Positions 61,797-64,000 of a DNA stretch of 64,000 nt are shown here, piece after piece; positions within the stretch are counted from its first letter, which is position 1, and each line of letters begins with the position of its first letter. The stretch is from Pantanalinema sp. GBBB05 (GTDB taxonomy: Bacteria > Cyanobacteriota > Cyanobacteriia > Leptolyngbyales > Leptolyngbyaceae): the NCBI GenBank assembly GCA_016743235.1, contig VRZD01000031.1, positions 1 through 64,000 on the forward strand, read 5' to 3'. The position numbers and the translations under genes were made by a program. The notes under the pieces are model-generated. The model had not been told where the DNA came from, did not search any database, and saw only the letters and a list, made by a program, of their open reading frames with translations.

Positions 61797-61923
61797 CTTC
61801 AACCTCTCCTGAGTCTAGGGTTTCATCCGCTATCAGGATTTCGATCGCTGCCAGGTTGGTATAGGCTCCTACTCCGAGGTAAATGATCATTTTCAGTGCT
61901 GGAATGAGTTCAGAATGGAGCAT
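61771..61923 (-). CDS. Possible 50-residue ORF convergent with the diguanylate cyclase
   Basis: A short frame (Met-Leu-His-Ser-Glu-Leu-Ile-Pro-Ala-Leu-Lys) with a hydrophobic Ile-Ile-Tyr-Leu-Gly-Val-Gly-Ala-Tyr segment and an acidic end. It overlaps the 3' end of the diguanylate cyclase gene by 26 bp. No ribosome-binding site or known family. It may be a remnant of a larger gene. Confidence 0.3.
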   Translation of the reverse strand: MLHSELIPALKMIIYLGVGAYTNLAAIEILIADETLDSGEVEVIEPYDLV

Positions 61924-62021
61924 CTAGTGGAAACACTGCTCTGCGGTCTGCCCAGCCCGTTGCGCGACACCTGGATATCAGCTAGCCAATTACCCTGAAT
62001 TTCGATAGATATTCAGTCCAT

Positions 62022-62156
62022 TCACTTAGACTCATCTGGCGAATTCAAATGTGCTCGCATCCATTTGATTGATTCGGGAGTATCCTTTAACACCCAGCGG
62101 TTGATTGGCAAGCGACCGACCTTCACTCCTGTTCTTGCATCATTTCTTGTCAATCT
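62022..62156 (-). pseudogene. Short coding remnant, unknown family
   Basis: A 44-codon frame without ATG reads Gly-Arg-Leu-Pro-Ile-Asn-Arg-Trp-Val-Leu-Lys-Asp-Thr-Pro-Glu-Ser and Lys-Trp-Met-Arg-Ala-His-Leu, quite protein-like, ending in TGA. A TAG bounds it upstream. Probably the tail of a lost gene; the opposite strand is also open here. Confidence 0.3.
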
Positions 62157-62283
62157 CTATCACTCCAAGCAAGCAATGGCACTGCATATTGAAAAGCGGA
62201 TTGTAGGTAAAAGTGTTACCCCTGAATAGGGCTGGAGGTAGGCAGGGAAACCTAGGGAAGAAAGGTGAAAGCTTTTTTAACTG

Positions 62284-62299
62284 ACCATTGATCAATGGT
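62284..62299. promoter_or_regulatory. Perfect 16-bp palindrome upstream of the kinase/ATPase gene
   Basis: ACCATTGATCAATGGT, 139 nt upstream of the large kinase start. A candidate operator with no identified regulator. Confidence 0.4.
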
Positions 62300-62438
62300 T
62301 AACGATATTACCTTAGGACGGAACCAATTCTGTATCTATCGCCATGAGCCAGCATAATTCAGACTGACATGGCACACTAGGGATTACTCCCTGTTTGGTT
62401 ATTAATCTGACGTTTAATCTGCAAGTTGAATACCCCTT

Positions 62439-64000
62439 ATGGCGGAACTGCTCGGATACCAAATTCTTGATCAACTTTATACAAGCACTAAAACTTTAGT
62501 TTATCGCTGCCAGCGTCAAGCGGAGCCTCAATCAGTGATCATCAAACTGATGCAGAATGAGTATCCTAGCTTCACTGAGTTAGTCCGGTTCCGTAATCAA
62601 TTTATTATTGCACAAGCGCTAAACCTCCGGAATATTGTTCAGCACTATCGCTTAGAGCTCTACCGTAACGGCTATGCTCTGATTATGGAGGATTTCGGCG
62701 GCATTTCTCTCAAACAGTGGATGGAGAGAAGACAAGCTGAGCAAAAAAATGCTCATTTGTTGGATGATTTTCTCGATGTGGCGATTCAAATGGCTCATAT
62801 TCTTGAGCATCTCTATCATCATCGGGTGATTCACAAAGATATTAAACCATCTAACATTCTAATTAATCCAGAAACCCGTCAAGTTAAACTAATTGACTTT
62901 AGTATTGCCTCGCTGCTACCACGAGAAACCCAAGAGATTCAAAATCTCAACATTTTAGAAGGAACGCTGGCTTACATTTCTCCCGAGCAGACTGGGCGGA
63001 TGAACCGGGGAATTGACTACCGCACAGACTTCTACTCACTGGGTGCTACATTCTATGAACTGCTAACGGGAAAGTTGCCATTCCAGTCCGACGACCCGCT
63101 GGAACTCGTCCATAGCCACATTGCCAAAGTTCCACCTGCTGTACATACGCTGAATGCCGCGATTCCAATTGGGCTATCCGCGATCGTGAGCAAACTAATG
63201 GAAAAAAATGCAGAAGCGCGCTATCAAAGTGCAGCAGGACTCCTGCATGACCTGGAAATCTGCCGCGAGCAATGGCAGACAACTAACACGATTCAATTTT
63301 TTGAATTGGGGCAGCGGGATGTCAGCGATCGCTTCCTGATCCCTGAACAGCTTTATGGACGAGATGCCGAGGTTCGAACCTTACTGGATGCCTTTGATCG
63401 GGTCAGTGGTCAGTGCTTACCCACCAATGATCATAGTGGTTACGAAGATGCTGTGCCAACATCAATGGTAGCGAGTGATTTACCTGAGGCAGGGCAAATT
63501 ACCAATGAGCAAGAACAAGGGACTGTTGCCCAAGTCCGCAGTGAACTAATTCTTGTGGCTGGAGTCTCGGGGATTGGCAAAACTGCCGTTGTGAATGAAG
63601 TTCATAAACCGATCGCACGGCAGCGAGGTTACTTCATCAGGGGCAAATTTGATCAGTTCAACCGCAACATTCCCTTTTCCGCCTTTGTACAAGCGTTTCG
63701 TGATTTGATGGGGCAACTGCTGAGTGAATCGGATGCGCAACTGGCGGTATGGAAAGCCAGGATTCTGCAAGCCATCGGTGACAACGGGCAACTCCTCATT
63801 GAGGTAATTCCTGAACTCGAACGAATTGTTGGCAAACAACCACCTGTGTCAGAACTCTCGGGAGGCGCGGCACAGAATCGGTTTAATCTGTTGTTGCAGA
63901 AATTTATTCAGGTGTTTACAACACCAGAGCATCCCTTAGTGGTCTTTCTGGATGATTTGCAATGGGCAGATTTTGCCTCTCTAAAACTGATGCAGTTGCT
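62439..64000 (+). CDS. Large Ser/Thr kinase with AAA-type ATPase region (partial, runs off window)
   Basis: The frame opens at 62439 and stays open to the window edge, 520 residues so far. A Hanks-type kinase domain fills about 7-275 with Lys in Val-Ile-Ile-Lys-Leu-Met, His-Lys-Asp-Ile-Lys-Pro-Ser-Asn (about 130) and Asp-Phe-Ser in place of Asp-Phe-Gly. From about 305 comes Tyr-Gly-Arg-Asp-Ala-Glu-Val and Walker A Gly-Val-Ser-Gly-Ile-Gly-Lys-Thr near 372, followed by a Gly-Lys-Phe-Asp-Gln-Phe-Asn-Arg block. This is the AAA ATPase of cyanobacterial multidomain kinases, which usually continue with GAF and histidine-kinase domains. The rest lies beyond the window. Confidence 0.88.
   Translation, partial: MAELLGYQILDQLYTSTKTLVYRCQRQAEPQSVIIKLMQNEYPSFTELVRFRNQFIIAQALNLRNIVQHYRLELYRNGYALIMEDFGGISLKQWMERRQAEQKNAHLLDDFLDVAIQMAHILEHLYHHRVIHKDIKPSNILINPETRQVKLIDFSIASLLPRETQEIQNLNILEGTLAYISPEQTGRMNRGIDYRTDFYSLGATFYELLTGKLPFQSDDPLELVHSHIAKVPPAVHTLNAAIPIGLSAIVSKLMEKNAEARYQSAAGLLHDLEICREQWQTTNTIQFFELGQRDVSDRFLIPEQLYGRDAEVRTLLDAFDRVSGQCLPTNDHSGYEDAVPTSMVASDLPEAGQITNEQEQGTVAQVRSELILVAGVSGIGKTAVVNEVHKPIARQRGYFIRGKFDQFNRNIPFSAFVQAFRDLMGQLLSESDAQLAVWKARILQAIGDNGQLLIEVIPELERIVGKQPPVSELSGGAAQNRFNLLLQKFIQVFTTPEHPLVVFLDDLQWADFASLKLMQL

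Larger units (their letters stand above)
61924..62438. other. Intergenic with a coding remnant and a 16-bp palindrome
   Basis: 515 bp. It contains the small minus-strand fragment at 62022-62156 and the dyad at 62284-62299; otherwise nothing recognised. Confidence 0.5.

Overview
The window is almost certainly a cyanobacterial chromosome segment. The HIP1 octamer GCGATCGC and its variants are very common, and the gene content is typical of the phylum: an SLH-type iron-uptake porin, a filamentous-haemagglutinin/CHAT gene pair, a fused PyrF-PyrE, an RppA/RppB two-component system, Hanks-type kinases (one with a C-terminal AAA region) and a DUF3365 adenylate cyclase. Genus cannot be fixed from sequence alone. 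I saw no rRNA, tRNA or CRISPR array.

Left part (1 to about 9.5 kb) is a gene-poor, decayed accessory region. It holds a truncated IS630-type transposase, a frameshifted receiver-domain gene, fragments near 9 kb, and small hypothetical genes. Dispersed with them are ten copies of a 23-bp palindromic repeat, often inside longer repeated blocks. The intact genes here are a divergent HxlR regulator/acyl-CoA dehydrogenase pair, a TauE/SafE exporter with a divergent MerR regulator and a SoxR-box-like promoter, and a DUF2314 protein.

From 9.8 to 28 kb lie a MddA-like methyltransferase, a DUF4242 protein, an RTX repeat protein, the secreted FHA protein with its translationally coupled CHAT protease, a Ser/Thr kinase with an in-frame stop, an iron-uptake porin and an ABC exporter. 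From 26.4 to 31.9 kb a haem-c-type adenylate cyclase is divergent from an unusual membrane Fe-S/FHA/cyclic-nucleotide-binding protein, which looks like a redox-to-cAMP module.

From 31.9 to 41.7 kb is a tyrosine/homogentisate degradation locus: aminotransferase, acyl-activating enzyme, haem-oxygenase-fold protein, HmgA and Hpd on the minus strand; an Lrp regulator, an unknown protein and fumarylacetoacetase on the plus strand. A ribose-type sugar ABC transporter (41.8-45.4 kb), PyrFE, an SDR, an aldo/keto reductase, a site-2 protease, a DUF5996 protein and a DHH-like protein follow.

From 53.3 to 60.3 kb is an oxidative-stress neighbourhood: exported methyltransferase and APC permease, RppB/RppA, a lipoprotein Mn/Fe superoxide dismutase, TraX, and a catalase HPII gene with a large internal deletion. 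Permease, SOD and catalase share a 21-nt direct-repeat promoter element at nearly the same distance from their start codons, so they may form a local RppA-type regulon. The window ends with a GAF-GGDEF diguanylate cyclase and the 5' part of a large kinase/ATPase gene that runs off the edge.
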